Shown: positions 7,656 to 18,479 of the stretch, piece by piece
How positions within the stretch are numbered: the stretch's first letter is position 1
How the letters are laid out: each line of letters opens with the position of its first letter
NCBI GenBank assembly: GCA_037178675.1
Contig: JAYMGJ010000274.1
Coordinates: forward strand, 25,590 to 89,589
Reading direction: 5' to 3'
Length of the DNA: 64,000 nucleotides
Source: Scleroderma bovista
Lineage: Eukaryota > Basidiomycota > Agaricomycetes > Boletales > Sclerodermataceae
The notes under the pieces: model-generated
What the model saw: only the letters and a program-made list of their open reading frames with translations
Told to the model about the DNA's origin: nothing
The model's database searches: none
Program-made: the position numbers and the translations under genes

Positions 7656-10158
7656 CAAGAGTAGCCATTAATCCAGTTCCAGAGTGAGTAGCAGCATGCG
7701 CATCGACAGCACACATCTCCAATGGATGGTTGGAGTCAGCTCCAAAGATGATATAGGTTCCAGAGTCTCTTTCAACAATGCTAACCGAGTTTCCATGGGC
7801 CCAGGGGCGACCAAGGAGGAGATCGAAGCCAGAGTCATTATCAGGGGAGACAAAGAGATTGGTCCAGGTCTGAGCAGCTCCACAGAAGAGAGGGACATTC
7901 TGAATGAGACCGACGAGCTTGGAGGTACCACCATTGGCATCTCTCATGACCATAGAATGGGAGGTATCAATAGGCATCTTGATGACAGACTTGGCAATAC
8001 TGGCTTTGACGACGTTGAGAGTAGAGCCTGAATCGATGACGGCCTTCACTGGTTGGTCATTGCAGTGGAGATTGATAGTAATGAGGGGACTAGAAGTGAG
8101 ACACATATAGGCAGCAGCAGGAGGAGTTCCTTGGACGTGCTTGACGAAGGGGAGAGCCTGCCTCTTGACCCTAATAAGATCCTGGAGATGCTGGGAAACA
8201 TCCTTCGACGAGCCAATAGCTTCTCCAACAGACAAAGTGAGAGGGGTAGCAAGAATGCGATCCACAATAGACTTGGCACTGGTATTCTGGGAGAGAGGTG
8301 AAGACATAGCAGTAGCGGGCTTAGGCTTCTTCTTCTCAGACGAGTCCACATTGGGGTGCGAAGATCTGATAGGCAGAGTGTCATCTTGCATGATAGCATC
8401 ATCATTTGAGCCATCAAAGACATGAGTATGAACATCGATGGGAACTGGCATGGGAATGGGAGCAGGAGTCGATGGGATGGGCTTAGGTGCAGGAACTGGT
8501 GTGAAAGCGGGGGCTTGATTCTCCTTTCCTTTGCCTTTACCATGAGGGGGAATGATGACACCTTCAAAGGCAGCTTTCCTTTTCTCCTTAGTAACTCTAG
8601 GAGCACGATCGACAGCAGCGACCAGGGGCTCTTCTTCTTCCAGTTCACAGATTCCAGACTCCAAGACTTCTTCTTCTTCAGCATGAGTAACAAAGCGGAC
8701 AGTGCTAGCAGGTCTGGCAGCAGCAGCATGACGCTCATAGGCTTGCACGATAGTCTCATCTCGAGTCCTGGGGATATACTGGCCATTAGGGAGAGTGACA
8801 CGACGAGCATCATCCCTAGCAAGTAAGCCTTTGGCAACAAGATCATTGATCTTATCGCAACCATTTACACCATGGCCCTCAACACCACATCCATAGCAAG
8901 TAATGGGAGGGCGAGCAGGAGGACGAGGAGCAGCATCAGGACGAGTAGGAGCAGAGGTGGCAGGAGTAGATGATCGAGAATTAAGAGCAGGAGGGGAGAT
9001 AACTCTGCTGGCATCGGGGTCCAGCTTGATGGCACGATAGTAGTAAAGTGCATAGTTGGGATCGGAGAGAGTCATCTGGGACATCTTCTTGATGAGATTT
9101 TCCACCTCATCCTGCTTCTGAGCAGTGGTTCCAGCTTTATCCAATCCTTGCAAAGTGGTCCTAGCATCCAGAGGAGACAAAAGCGGACGAACAGGATCAG
9201 ACCTGGGGTCAGAGCGGGGAAGGGGAATATTCTCTTTCTCTTCAACACCAAGACGTTCCAAGTACTCAGCATCAAAGCGATCCCTACGAAGGAGTTCTTC
9301 GGCAGCCTTGCAGACATCAGAGTAGGAGTAGGGGATAGAGACATCCAAGTCAGGGTCTTTGAGGATAAGACGAGAGTCGACTTTGAGACGGAAGGAAAGG
9401 GGTAGTCCAGCCCAGAAGTAGCGGTTGTAGTCTTCTTTGGTGATCTTTCCTTTGTTCCTTAACCATCCTCCAATACGGATAAAGTCTCTGTTATAGGCTC
9501 TGAAGTCATGGAGGGATAGGATGGGAGCACGCATTGCACCCTTGACAAAGTTCTTCAAATCTTGCTCATAAAATCTCTCATTGGAAAGATCAGCGTCAAA
9601 GTGCTTCAGGAGGTCGTTCTTGAGCTCATCCCAGTTGGGAACATGGAAGTGAGTCATGCCTTCAATGATCTCTTGGACTCTAGTAGAGCAGTAGCGGAGA
9701 ATAGAGTCAACCTTCTCCTGATCGTCAACAACGTTGTGCAGGGCACAGAGGCATTCATAGTGGTCTAGGAAGGTCCTAATCTGAGAGTGGTCACCTCTGA
9801 AGAGTTCAGGGGCAGACTTCATCCCAAGAAGAGGGAGAGTGAGGACGGATGGGAGGGTAGCGGGTGCAGACATAGTAACAGTGGGTGGGGAAACAGATGA
9901 AGCGGGGATGGATACAGAGGCAGTAGAGGCTAGAGTCGACCCAAGAAGGGACTCAGGGGTTGGTATAGATGAGGATGATGATGTGCCAGACAGGGAAGAA
10001 GGCACAGAGTTATTCGAGAGCGATATAGCAGAAATAGGGGGGGTACGAGGAGGAGATGATGGACCAGCAGGTAAAGAGGTCAGGTTGGAGTCAGAGATAG
10101 TCAAAGGGGTTCCTATAAATGAAGAGGGAAAAGTAGGAGACCAGGAGGATGACAGCAA
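7656..10158 (-). CDS. gag: El-0 Gag-protease polyprotein, N-terminal part, split by El-1
   Basis: About 835 codons from ATG 10158 to the El-1 insertion point. The N terminus is Ser/Pro-rich. A capsid-like region (about residues 115-300, SAPELFRGDHSQIRTFLDHYECL through FWAGLPLSFRLKVDSRL) resembles the gag of El-3. A CCHC knuckle CYGCGVEGHGVNGC lies near residue 425, and a retropepsin-like site AVIDSGSTLNVV near residue 710, followed by LLLGRPW. The true frame continues at 1317; the apparent stop a few codons into the El-1 LTR is an artefact of insertion. Ty3/gypsy membership is inferred from the gag type and the primer site. Confidence 0.9.
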
Positions 10159-10236
10159 CGAAGCAGGGAGGGATCCAAGGAGCAGTAATAGCGATGATGA
10201 GGAGGAATAAGCGCAATCCTATCCAGAAATAACCAC

Positions 10237-10254
10237 CCCTCGCGGTGGGCTCCA
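10237..10254 (-). promoter_or_regulatory. El-0 tRNA-type primer binding site
   Basis: The element strand reads TGGAGCCCACCGCGAGGG, 2 nt (TC) after the LTR end CTCACA. It begins with TGG as expected for pairing to a tRNA 3' CCA end. El-3 has the same first 13 bases and the same TC spacer. The tRNA was not identified. Confidence 0.75.
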
Positions 10255-10809
10255 GATGTGAGTCAAAGTGTGGACTTGGGTTGGAGTAATAACCCAAACA
10301 CAACACCAACAAAGGACTACGAAAAAGTGCGAGTGGTGGTTTACCTCCGCGGTGTCCAGAGAGGATGTGCTGAGGAGGGGGGAAGGGGATCTACACCAAC
10401 AGGGTGATGCAGACGGTGATGCAGGATACTCCTGGGGTACAGGAGTAATAGAAGACGAAGGGGATAGGTGTCTGGACTCTTCCTAAAGCCTAGGAAGTGT
10501 CAAAGCGGGGATTGAGTTGACTGGGACTGAAGTAGCGATACTACACCTAGAGATTGGTGCAGCAAGGGGACAAGGGGGCTCCTGACGTCCAGAAGCAATG
10601 GGATATGAAGGATAGACAGGCTAGACTCCGCTTGAGCCTAGAGAAATACTTGGACTTGAATAGACTGAATAAACTTGAGATATCAGAGCCTTTAGACCTT
10701 CACTGAAGCCTACAAGACTCAAAGAACTGAGGGGATACTGACTGAGAGAGTCTGAGAGAGGGATAATTTCGTGCTATTGGGTCTTTTTTCACTGGGCTGA
10801 GCCCAGGGG

Positions 10810-10817
10810 TTTAAATA
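10810..10817 (-). promoter_or_regulatory. TATA box in El-0 LTR copy A
   Basis: TATTTAAA on the element strand, kept in copies B (40837-40844) and C (58274-58281). The diverged copy D has a TATATAAA-like box at about 28762-28770. It lies downstream of the TTAC motif cluster, in the right order for a U3 promoter. Confidence 0.65.
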
Positions 10818-10865
10818 CATGGGGGGGCACAGCATTAAAGTACAAAAAGAGAAGGGAGTAAGCAG

Positions 10866-11050
10866 AATTTGTCAAGGATTGGTAAGGGATTGGTAAGAGC
10901 TTTGTAAGGGGTTTGTAAGCGATCAGTAAGCAAGGGATAAGCAGGAATGAGTAAGCATAGGAAGCATGAATAAGCTGCTGAGTAAAGGAATGAGTAAGCT
11001 GCATGACAAGATTGATTGGTAAGGGAGTGAGTCATCAGCTGAGTAATATA
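10866..11050 (-). repeat. TTAC-motif cluster upstream of the LTR TATA box
   Basis: More than a dozen short irregular repeats of CTTACCAATC, CTTACTCA, CTTACAAA and CTTACTGATC type on the element strand, starting about 50 bp upstream of the TATA box. The cluster is present in copies A, B and C and, rearranged, in D (about 28810-28860 and 29110-29140). This looks like a tandem set of activator sites. Confidence 0.5.
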
Positions 11051-11432
11051 CCAAAAATGCGAAAGGGATAGAGTAATACTGATGACAAGAGAGCATCAGT
11101 AAGCAAGGGATGAGTCACTGCACAGCAGAAGGAGTCATTGATGCACAGCCTAAGAAGTTTGATGGGGGGCTGTGTACCATCAGGAATTTGATGGGACAAC
11201 AATGGGGAAGATCTGGGATTAATAGGGGGATTGATCCGAGACAAAACAGCCACAAGAAGGGTACCAGGGGTCCAGAGGCCTTTTTGGGGGGGTCAGCATA
11301 CACTAAGGTATAGTGCATGTGTTCTAGCGCCGCTGAAGCGCAACCATGGGCTCTCTTGACGAGCTCTCTTCTGGGAAAGAACGAGAGAGGGTTCTTCTTC
11401 CTAATAGCACTATAAAGTGGGGGGAATAACTG

Positions 11433-11825
11433 TCATGGTGCTGGGGGACGTCGTCTGAAAGTAGGGAAGCGGATAGAGTATTGAATTCGACGCATCCAGG
11501 GAAGCGAGACGAACGACAGAGGAAGATGGACATGGCAAGTATCTGGGAGGAAGGGACCATAGGCTGAGGGCTCAGGGGACACAGAGATGACCAGAGAAGA
11601 CTTCTCAAGCTTGACAATAGACCTAAGATGACCAAAGTACGTCCTTGACGCAGGACTGACGAGGAGAACGCGCTGACCGAGAACGAGAGGGACTGAGGGA
11701 GCAGGCTGGGAAGATATGTGCCAGGCAGTGCACAGGAACTCTGGGAGAGGCTGTCCTAAGAGCAGGACATAGTGGAGATCTGCAGCAATAGCGGAGAAAT
11801 GATCCAGAGAAAATATGGACTCCAT
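11433..11825 (-). CDS. U3-encoded ORF of the El-0 LTR, copy A (130 aa)
   Basis: An ATG-to-stop frame MESIFSLDHFSAIAADLHYV... ending RRRPPAP. The same frame is open in copies B (39830-40222), C (58896-59288) and the diverged copy D (29533-29922). Features: an LLLGQPLPE stretch, a VPLVLGQRVLLVSPASRTYFG centre, and a C-terminal beta-rich-looking HVHLPLSFVSLPW. There is no signal peptide or zinc motif. I do not recognise the family. It lies upstream of the TATA box, so it would be made from full-length RNA through the 3' LTR or from another start. Confidence 0.6.
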   Translation of the reverse strand: MESIFSLDHFSAIAADLHYVLLLGQPLPEFLCTAWHISSQPAPSVPLVLGQRVLLVSPASRTYFGHLRSIVKLEKSSLVISVSPEPSAYGPFLPDTCHVHLPLSFVSLPWMRRIQYSIRFPTFRRRPPAP

Positions 11826-12515
11826 AGTGAGCGATGAAGCGAACGTCTGGATTGCAGGGGGAATATCTCTGTGGGAAATGAACGGATTTGCATCGGAACT
11901 TGACAGGCAGATAGACCACGTTCTAGGCTCTCTGATGGTATAGTCACGTGCCTGATAGCTTCAGAAACGACAGAGCTATTCAAAATATCGGAATGCCGGC
12001 ACTGGGCGCCTAAAAATGACATTTGGGCGCTAAAAATCATTTCTTCTCTTTCTCCTTCGTTTCTCCATCAATTCTTCGGCTTCTTTGATCGTTCTGGTAT
12101 GGGAGTTGGACTGCAGACGTGTGCATTCCTTTCTCATACCACAATTGACGTTATTCCTTCAGTTTCTTCTGCTTCTTGGCGGTTCTCGTGCGATAGATGA
12201 CTGTCTGCATTGGCATTCATCTCTTGCATCAGGATAGTCGTCTTGTGCGATAGATGGCTACGATGAGGGTCCGTCGTGCTTATCCTTCGCATAAGGATCA
12301 TTCGATATAGGCGTTATCTTCCATGTTCACTGTACCAAACCTGTTTGGTGCATGACACCGCTTGAGCCATTGAAAGTTGTCCCGTACTTGTCATCCGAAA
12401 CATCGTCCATCGGGTATGAATTAGGGCCATCCATTTCATCATACAGAGCGGAAGGATGGGGATTCACGTCCAACTGGGTTTGTGATTGAAAGGAAGCTGA
12501 CAGGGAGACGGGCTT

Positions 12516-14203
12516 TTAGGATAAGGACGAGTGTGAATGGGAATGGAAAGAGAAAATGAACGGGAAGCGTGCAATGCTGAAAGGGACGTCAGAGGCGCTG
12601 GAGGCGGTGGGGGTGGCAGTTATAATTAGATGGGAGAGACAGTGTGCGTGCACGTGAGTGTAGCCGTGGCCACCGGAAGTGACATTTGAGTAGGAATGAG
12701 AGTGTGAATGCATTGTATGGCCACCAAGACGAGTATGGGAGGTGGTGAGAGTGCCTGTGAGGCTTTGTTTTCGTGGGACACTCTTCTCCATGGTAAGTTC
12801 AGCGCCGACAAAGTGCTGTGGGATCCGATACTAGCCTGGCAGCCTGGAACTGAAGAACTGGATCAAGATTGGTGAAAGACCAACTGCAGCAGTGTCGTCG
12901 AATTGAAGGTGAAAGTGGGTTGCATCGAGAGGTGCACTGGGGAAGGTTTTGAGGAGAGACTGGCGTCATTGGGGACACGCTGAGGGCCGACCCACTGGAA
13001 TGCAAGTGCAAGTGGGCATGGTGAGGATGCTGGGAGATCGCATGCAAGTCAGGATGAGGATGCTCTCGGAAAGGACCCTGCTGACCTTGTGGATGTGAAA
13101 TCATTGGGTTTGATCAGGGAATGCGCAGTCAGGGAGACGGTGACAGTCAGAGAGCTCATATTGAGCGAGAGCGTCGAGGTGGTCGGGCACGGCTCGTTGG
13201 TGGGACTTGCAGCGGCCGTCACTCAAAGCGACTCGACTAGTGGGGAAATAGTATGTGGTGGACGACATATCCACATATGAGGAATGGTGATGGGAGGCTT
13301 CATGCCCTTCATGTGTGCCTGCATAGATATCAGCATGCCGTTCGGGACGGAGGGTAGCGGTATGCTGGTAGGCATTTGTCGGGAGGTTGCAAGGGGCGAG
13401 ATGCCATTTATAAATCTACGCTGGACATTCTGGGTGTCTTTGCGAACTGGCAGTGTAGCAGCGATTCGAAATGGGGTGACAGCATATAGACAGCCATCTT
13501 GCAAGACATAGATTGTAGCACCATTATTGATGAGTTGCTGGTCTTGTTCAGTGAGTAACGTCATCATATGATGCAGATACCTCGGGTCATAGTCATCCAC
13601 GAGCATATGGTCCTGTTCCTCCGCACCCTCTGGAGTCACTGCGGGATCATCATCCTCGTCAAAGCACCAACGTTCTTGAAGATGACAAGCCATCTCCCAT
13701 CCTCTGCATTATTGAATGTCTCCTCAAGAGATTGACCAAAACCGCGGCGTCATCGCATTGACGTGATGTCATCACGAATACCATGCTTGTGCAAAATGTT
13801 TCATCTTGTCTGTCAAGCAAGATGTCGTCAAGACGTGTCAGCCGGCAGCGAAGATAGCGAAGATACTCGGGCTTCCTGTCCCTGTCTTCCACACCATCTG
13901 GCGAAGGAGTACTCCGAGAGGACGTAGGAATGAGTTTCCAGTGGCGCAGAGGGTACAGTAGCGTAGGCCGTTGGTAAGGTTTCTGCATTGAACAGATTAA
14001 CGCCTGAAGAGGGGTTATTGCAAGTGAAACTCACCTCCACGACATCCCTCGTAGCCGTGGTCCCTCTCCTTACGACGCGCAAGATCACGTTCCATGGCCA
14101 CATTAATGAGACTGAGCCTCTCCTTCGGTCGGATAACGGCTTCCATAGCTACTATTGGCGACGCCACATCGCTATCCCTAGTGGAGGGGAACGGCGATGT
14201 CAC
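12516..14203 (-). pseudogene. Enhancer-of-polycomb-like (Epl1) fragment, 5'-truncated
   Basis: Minus-strand exons resemble the C-terminal half of basidiomycete Epl1, a NuA4 histone acetyltransferase subunit. Segments: VIRPKERLSLINVAMERDLARRKERDH (about 14144-14063); then, after a probable intron (GTGAGT...TGCAG, about 14035-13985), KPYQRPTLLYPLRHWKLIP; then ERWCFDEDDDPAVTPEGAEEQD...LVDDYDPRYLHHMMTLLTEQD (13680-13520); and a low-complexity His/Pro/Ser tail to about 12516. The N-terminal EPcA region is absent upstream, where DUF3684-like sequence begins instead. Several junctions need frame changes, so I call it a decayed or captured fragment. Family recognition is by eye. Confidence 0.6.
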
Positions 14204-14259
14204 TGCTTGAGAATCTTATCAACTTAAATGGGATCAGTAACAACAGTGTGGTCCACAAC

Positions 14260-15330
14260 GAAGACGTGCCATTATAGCCTCGTCGTTTTAACGCTTTAAG
14301 ATCCGTGGACAAGATAATCATGAAGAGCAACGCGTCATTGGCCTTCATCGTTTCAAACAGCAACCGGCGCAAAGATGTTGCCACCCTGCATTCTGCATGA
14401 GTAGGGGTTTCATGCTGAATGTTAGATGAAGCTTACTCATACATGTCCACCTGGCCGCTGTAAGACAGCCACAACTAGGCTATAGTCCCTTTCCCCAGTC
14501 GCTTTGAAGCAGCTGAAGCATCTTTTGTATGAGCCGACCAAACATTGCCAGTGTCGAGGGTTTTGACTATAGTCAATTTCCCAAAGACCCTCACTTTGAA
14601 GTTCTCCGGTTTCGAGAGCCACGAAAACGACACCGTAGTGCGTGTGCATGTGCTCATGGAGGAACAGCAGAAGCCTTTCCAAAACAAGAGTTCAGCAGCA
14701 GTCTTTGTGCTGGGTAATTCGCTCAATACTTTATACTCTTTGCGGACGACCGAGCTCAGACACCTGCATCCTAGCCACGCGTAAAAATCTATGTAATGTC
14801 GGTGGGTGTTCCTGCACCCCCAACTTACTGGCAGCAACTTGCCGATAGTCAGGTTGTACGACCGGAAAACCGAGAAGCTTCCACTTAGAATTTCTGAAGA
14901 CCTGGAAATTCCACTTAGCACGAGTGTCTACCCACGAATGATCAATGCACTACCTCTCGGATAGTGCCTAGATGGAGTCCATCTTCATTCTCCGCAGGTA
15001 TGAATGCGAACTTCATGAACTCATCGTGTTTGTACTCCAGATATTTAGAAGGGATGTTGTCGCATAAGTACTCGATCACAACCGTCCGCACCACTGGGTC
15101 CGGGGAGGTGCAGAGCTGGATGACCGTGGGGAATGGGGGGTTTGTTGAGCAATTGAAGTGCGCTGGGAAAAGACCAGGGAGAGGTAGAAAATGAGGCAAC
15201 GCTGCTTGGGCGTCTTCACGACTTTGTTTCGTGGCTGTGGTGCCCCTGGAAAAGGTCCGTGGCTCAACAGCGAGCCCGATCTGACTGGCTCAACAGCAGA
15301 AGGCGCCAAGGAAGCTGTTGTAGCAATGAA
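14260..15330 (-). pseudogene. DUF3684-type protein fragment (large fungal protein of unknown function)
   Basis: Broken minus-strand frames match the order expected of the C-terminal part of a DUF3684 protein: QRCLIFYLSLVFSQ (about 15190), SPDPVVRTVVIEYLCDNIPSKYL (about 15100), SSVVRKEYKVLSELPSTKTAAEL (about 14760-14690), ERLLLFLHEHMHTH (about 14680-14640), FSWLSKPENFKVRVFGKLTIVKTLD (about 14620-14550), and MKANDALLFMIILSTDLKALKRRGYN (about 14345-14265). Frame changes between blocks show decay. It runs directly into the Epl1-like fragment in the same orientation. The family name is from memory, by eye. Confidence 0.5.
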
Positions 15331-16234
15331 CAAACGTGACTCGGAATGGATACGCGCTGCACAAAGACACTGTGATTGTGCGGGACGTACAGGTGCCGTC
15401 GCAAGAGTACATCCACGAAAAGTTGGAGAGTCAGCGAGGTGAAGCCGGATCTTTATCGTCCTGTGGTATGGAGGCGAACATCCAGATCATGGTTGACATC
15501 TTTTTTTGCAAGTGGGTAACTGCTTAGGTCGGGTTGTCTTGCGGAACACCCAGGCTTGATGAGAATCACTACGAACGATAACAGAGGCGGGAAGAGGTGT
15601 AAACACGTCCTGTGGCTGGGTCTGGTCTGACGAGAGGGTGCTTGTAAACGAGGGAGATTCGCATCAATGAGGAGCACAATCTCAAAGCACAAGACGATAG
15701 AGACTATGAGATAGAGACGGTTGAGGCTGGTGGTGGTGCAGGTAAGGGCTAAAATGATGTTTTAAATGTGGTATTGATGGAGAAAAGAAACAGCCCACCT
15801 TGTCGCTGTGCTTGTGGCACAGGGTGTGCTGTTTTCCAATGGGCCATTTCTTGCACACTCACGCTTCGAGTTGGTCATCCTCAGAGATGACGTCTGTCCG
15901 GCGGAAGAAGAGCGCATCGCAAGAGGGACAGGCATCCGAGCAGGGAGAGACGGGCCGTCTGCAGGCAACATGGAAACGACTGAAAATGACAACCCAATGC
16001 CAATTGGGGTCAGACTGCATTGGACAATCGTGGACTTCCCGAACTCACCTAGCAGGCTGGCATTGTAAGACGTTGGGTAGATGTAACATTGACCTAGCAG
16101 ATGTGAAGTGAAGTCCGTGGCGTGATCACTGGTCACAAACAAGTGTGGGCTCAACAGTGCCATGTGCTCAATCAAATGCCAATAAGGGTGAATTTTTCTG
16201 GTGTATAGCAATGGTAGGAATATTATACAGCTAG
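15331..16234. other. Region between the DUF3684-like fragment and the Plavaka gene, no firm gene
   Basis: Short plus-strand frames look protein-like (for example GVLFSNGPFLAHSRFELVILRDD near 15825-15890, and NGYALHKDTVIVRDVQVPSQEY near 15340-15400) but are unconnected and unrecognised. They may be further gene fragments. No terminal inverted repeat of the Plavaka element was found here. Confidence 0.3.
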
Positions 16235-17319
16235 TTAAAATTCATAAAATTCGGCTGAAGGATCCAAGTCCTGGCATCCGTACATGTCAACATGGTCCCC
16301 TAAAACGGACTCCGAGTCAGACTTTTCATTCAACTCCGAGTCTGGTTCAGCTTCGGGCTCGAGGTCCAGTTCAACAGCCGGAGTACTGTCAGCCGAGTGG
16401 TCACCTTCAATGACCTCATCAGTGAGATTTCTGTAATCTTCCACGGCACGTCCATTTGAATGAGACAGAGAAGGGGAAAAAGACTGTGAATTAACTGATG
16501 CTGTAGTGTGTGCATATTGATGCCCGATGCCGAGACCCCAATGATAATGCATAAGCATGTCGCGATCAACAAAGCTAGACAATATAATTGAGTTAGACTT
16601 ATTTAAATTTAAGTGGTGCCATCCAGGAACTCACCGGTTAATATAGTATCACTTCCAGTCATTCGAATCATCCGCCCAACGAGACAGTGAAGCACCCTCG
16701 GGATGCAGTCGACCATCACCAAAAGCAGGGACGACATGGCAGCCCCTCAGTATATTGGCAGGGTCGACAAAACCAAAGGCATCCTTATCGGCTACCGGTA
16801 AGAACCTGACAGTGTCAAGGGCTCGTTGCTCCCACAGCGAGGAATGATCTTGTATCACCTCAAACCATCGTACCCATAAAAACTCAATCCGCCGTGACTG
16901 AAAGTCTTTAGTCCCAGGTCCAGTATATATAATGTTGATGTGGAAGATCCCCAACACTTGTGCATAGCAAAAGGGGTGACAATCGCCATCTGAGCTGGAC
17001 AATAACATAATGTCGTGATGATTGGTGTGGGGGTTTATGGAATTGAATTCCCATTGAAGGTCATAAGTGGTATAGTTGACACGAAGTAGACGGTGGTGGT
17101 AGATCCGATCTCCTTTGAAAAGTACGTGGTTTAGCTGCAACGGAGGGCTTTGAAGCACGGTCTCATTCGAGACATGAACTGCAGAGTCCAGTGTTGCCTG
17201 AGGGTTCGTCTCCTGGTGAACGGCTACAATGCAAGGGAGGATGTGAGCCCTTAGCTTCAAAATGAAATGCTCATAGTAGTAGGTCATAACAATGAGTCCA
17301 GCGACCAAATCATAAGAGC
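16235..17319 (-). pseudogene. Plavaka-type transposase gene, C-terminal exons (split from 23641-26962 by El-2)
   Basis: Coding reads HFILKLRAHILPCI..., then VLFKGDRIYHHRLLRVNYTTYDL, HPFCYAQVLGIFHINIIYTGPG, RRIEFLWVRWFEV, FGFVDPANILRGCHVVPAFG, and after an intron (GTGAGT at about 16632 to TAG at about 16575) FVDRDMLMHYHWGLGIGHQYAH and an acidic tail ending at 16235. This module is the usual C-terminal end of fungal Plavaka-type proteins. A TGA at 16649-16651, where an Arg (CGA) is expected between DWK and YYINR, marks it as probably inactive. It continues across El-2 from the exon ending at about 23653. Confidence 0.75.
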
Positions 17320-17324
17320 TGTGA

Positions 17325-17663
17325 TGTTACGGTCCAACTTTTTATCTTATCTTAGTGTACAGCCTCTATCTTATCTACCTAGTCTAGACCTGTACCTCGT
17401 GCTGTACACGCTGCCACCCTTGACATCATTACGCATAGCCTTAGCTCCACAGTGATGTCATTACATAGCCTTCTACCTGCACATAGCCTCATGGATAGCC
17501 TCGCGTAGCCCTCGTGTATAGTAGTATATATACCGTGCAATCAAGCACCCAGAGGCTCCCCATTCGAGCTCATCTTGGGTCTTTGCTCTAGATACTCGTG
17601 TCCTATCCTCTTAAGAGCCTTAGTGTGTGGTTGGGTCCTTGGTGTTTGCCTAGGGTCGTCTCA
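17325..17663 (+). repeat. El-2 5' LTR (339 bp, 31-bp internal deletion)
   Basis: TG...CA ends. TATA box TATATATA at 17525-17532, and inferred RNA start ATTCGAGCTCA at 17562-17572. The deletion removes the palindromic stem kept in the 3' LTR at 23290-23309. Confidence 0.92.
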
Positions 17664-17665
17664 CC

Positions 17666-17676
17666 TGAGCTCGAAT
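17666..17676 (+). promoter_or_regulatory. El-2 self-priming primer binding site
   Basis: TGAGCTCGAAT, 2 nt after the LTR end, is exactly complementary to 17562-17572 in the LTR. The 17677-18080 leader holds no convincing ORF. Confidence 0.75.
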
Positions 17677-18185
17677 CTAAACCATCTACTTGTTCTTCCA
17701 CGCACTGTTCCCCAGCCTAGTAAAGGGAAACTATACCCAGACTCCAGGGTTAAGGAGCTTCATCTTCACACCTTCCATTTCGTTCACGGCCAGCCTTTAG
17801 TGCCGTTCCTGTAGTGCTTCGGCATTGGGAGTTTTTAGCACCGCTTCCTTTACGTACTGTACACCAGCCCAGGGTTGTGCCTGGTGTCTGAAGGTCGGCG
17901 CCCATTCAAGAGAGGTTCGCAGCCTCAAGGCAATTGAGACATACATACTCAGTAGTTCCTGCGTCTGTGCAGAGGTAGACCTTGTGATCTGCAGCCACTA
18001 GCCATTTGATCTTTGCATAGCTGTGCCACTGCCCTGACCCGGCGAGCGCGACAGGCGAACAAAGTCTTACGCTTAGTTTAGTGGAACATCTGTGTGGATC
18101 TAGTCCCAAAAGTAGCTTTACTCCTACGTCACCCCTTACGGTAGTCACCATACCTTACCAGTTTCCCCGCCACCTCGTCGAAGCA

Positions 18186-18473
18186 CAACAGGAGCGCTTG
18201 GCGATCATTTACGGTCCCCGCCCTGACACCCTTGTCAAAGTACAGGAAAGGGAGTCGGCGATCGAAGAGGAGTTTCAGTTCACCAACGCCGTTGCCACCT
18301 ACAGTCGCCTTGTCAGCAACTTTGAAATCCAAATCCTCCTCGGCTTCCACCGTCCCCTTCCTGTCCCGCCCTTGCCAGACCTCCCACTCACTCGCCGCCG
18401 CACGTTCTGGTCCTCCCGCCTTCGACCGGTTAAACAAAGACCTACCCCCTATTCCCGCCTCCACCCCTACTAG
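18186..18473 (+). CDS. ORF0 of El-2 (upstream of gag)
   Basis: Counterpart of 6477-6752. Here the frame is open back to at least 18081 (a GTG, no ATG) and ends PTPYSRLHPY, 6 nt before the gag ATG at 18480. It shows no indel relative to El-1 over the shared part. Role unknown. Confidence 0.4.
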   Translation, partial: QQERLAIIYGPRPDTLVKVQERESAIEEEFQFTNAVATYSRLVSNFEIQILLGFHRPLPVPPLPDLPLTRRRTFWSSRLRPVKQRPTPYSRLHPY

Positions 18474-18479
18474 TTCGTC

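Larger units (their letters stand above)
10257..12357 (-). repeat. El-0 5' LTR, copy A (2101 bp)
   Basis: On the element strand it starts TGTCATGCACC and ends GACTCACA. It is nearly identical to the solo copies at 39298-41400 (opposite strand) and 57718-59820, and related to 28202-30543. The primer site follows directly, so this is the 5' LTR of the element whose gag starts at 10158; the 3' LTR must lie outside the window. It carries a U3 ORF, an array of TTAC-type motifs, and a TATTTAAA box. Confidence 0.92.

Noticed and set aside
8046..8864. 272-codon minus frame inside the El-0 gag region
   Set aside because: Leu/Ser-rich out-of-frame shadow of the real gag-protease ORF.
10257..12357. Treating the three 2.1 kb repeats as a DNA transposon or MITE
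   Set aside because: Ends are TG...CA without real inverted repeats, a tRNA-type primer site follows copy A, and target duplications are 4 bp, all fitting LTRs.
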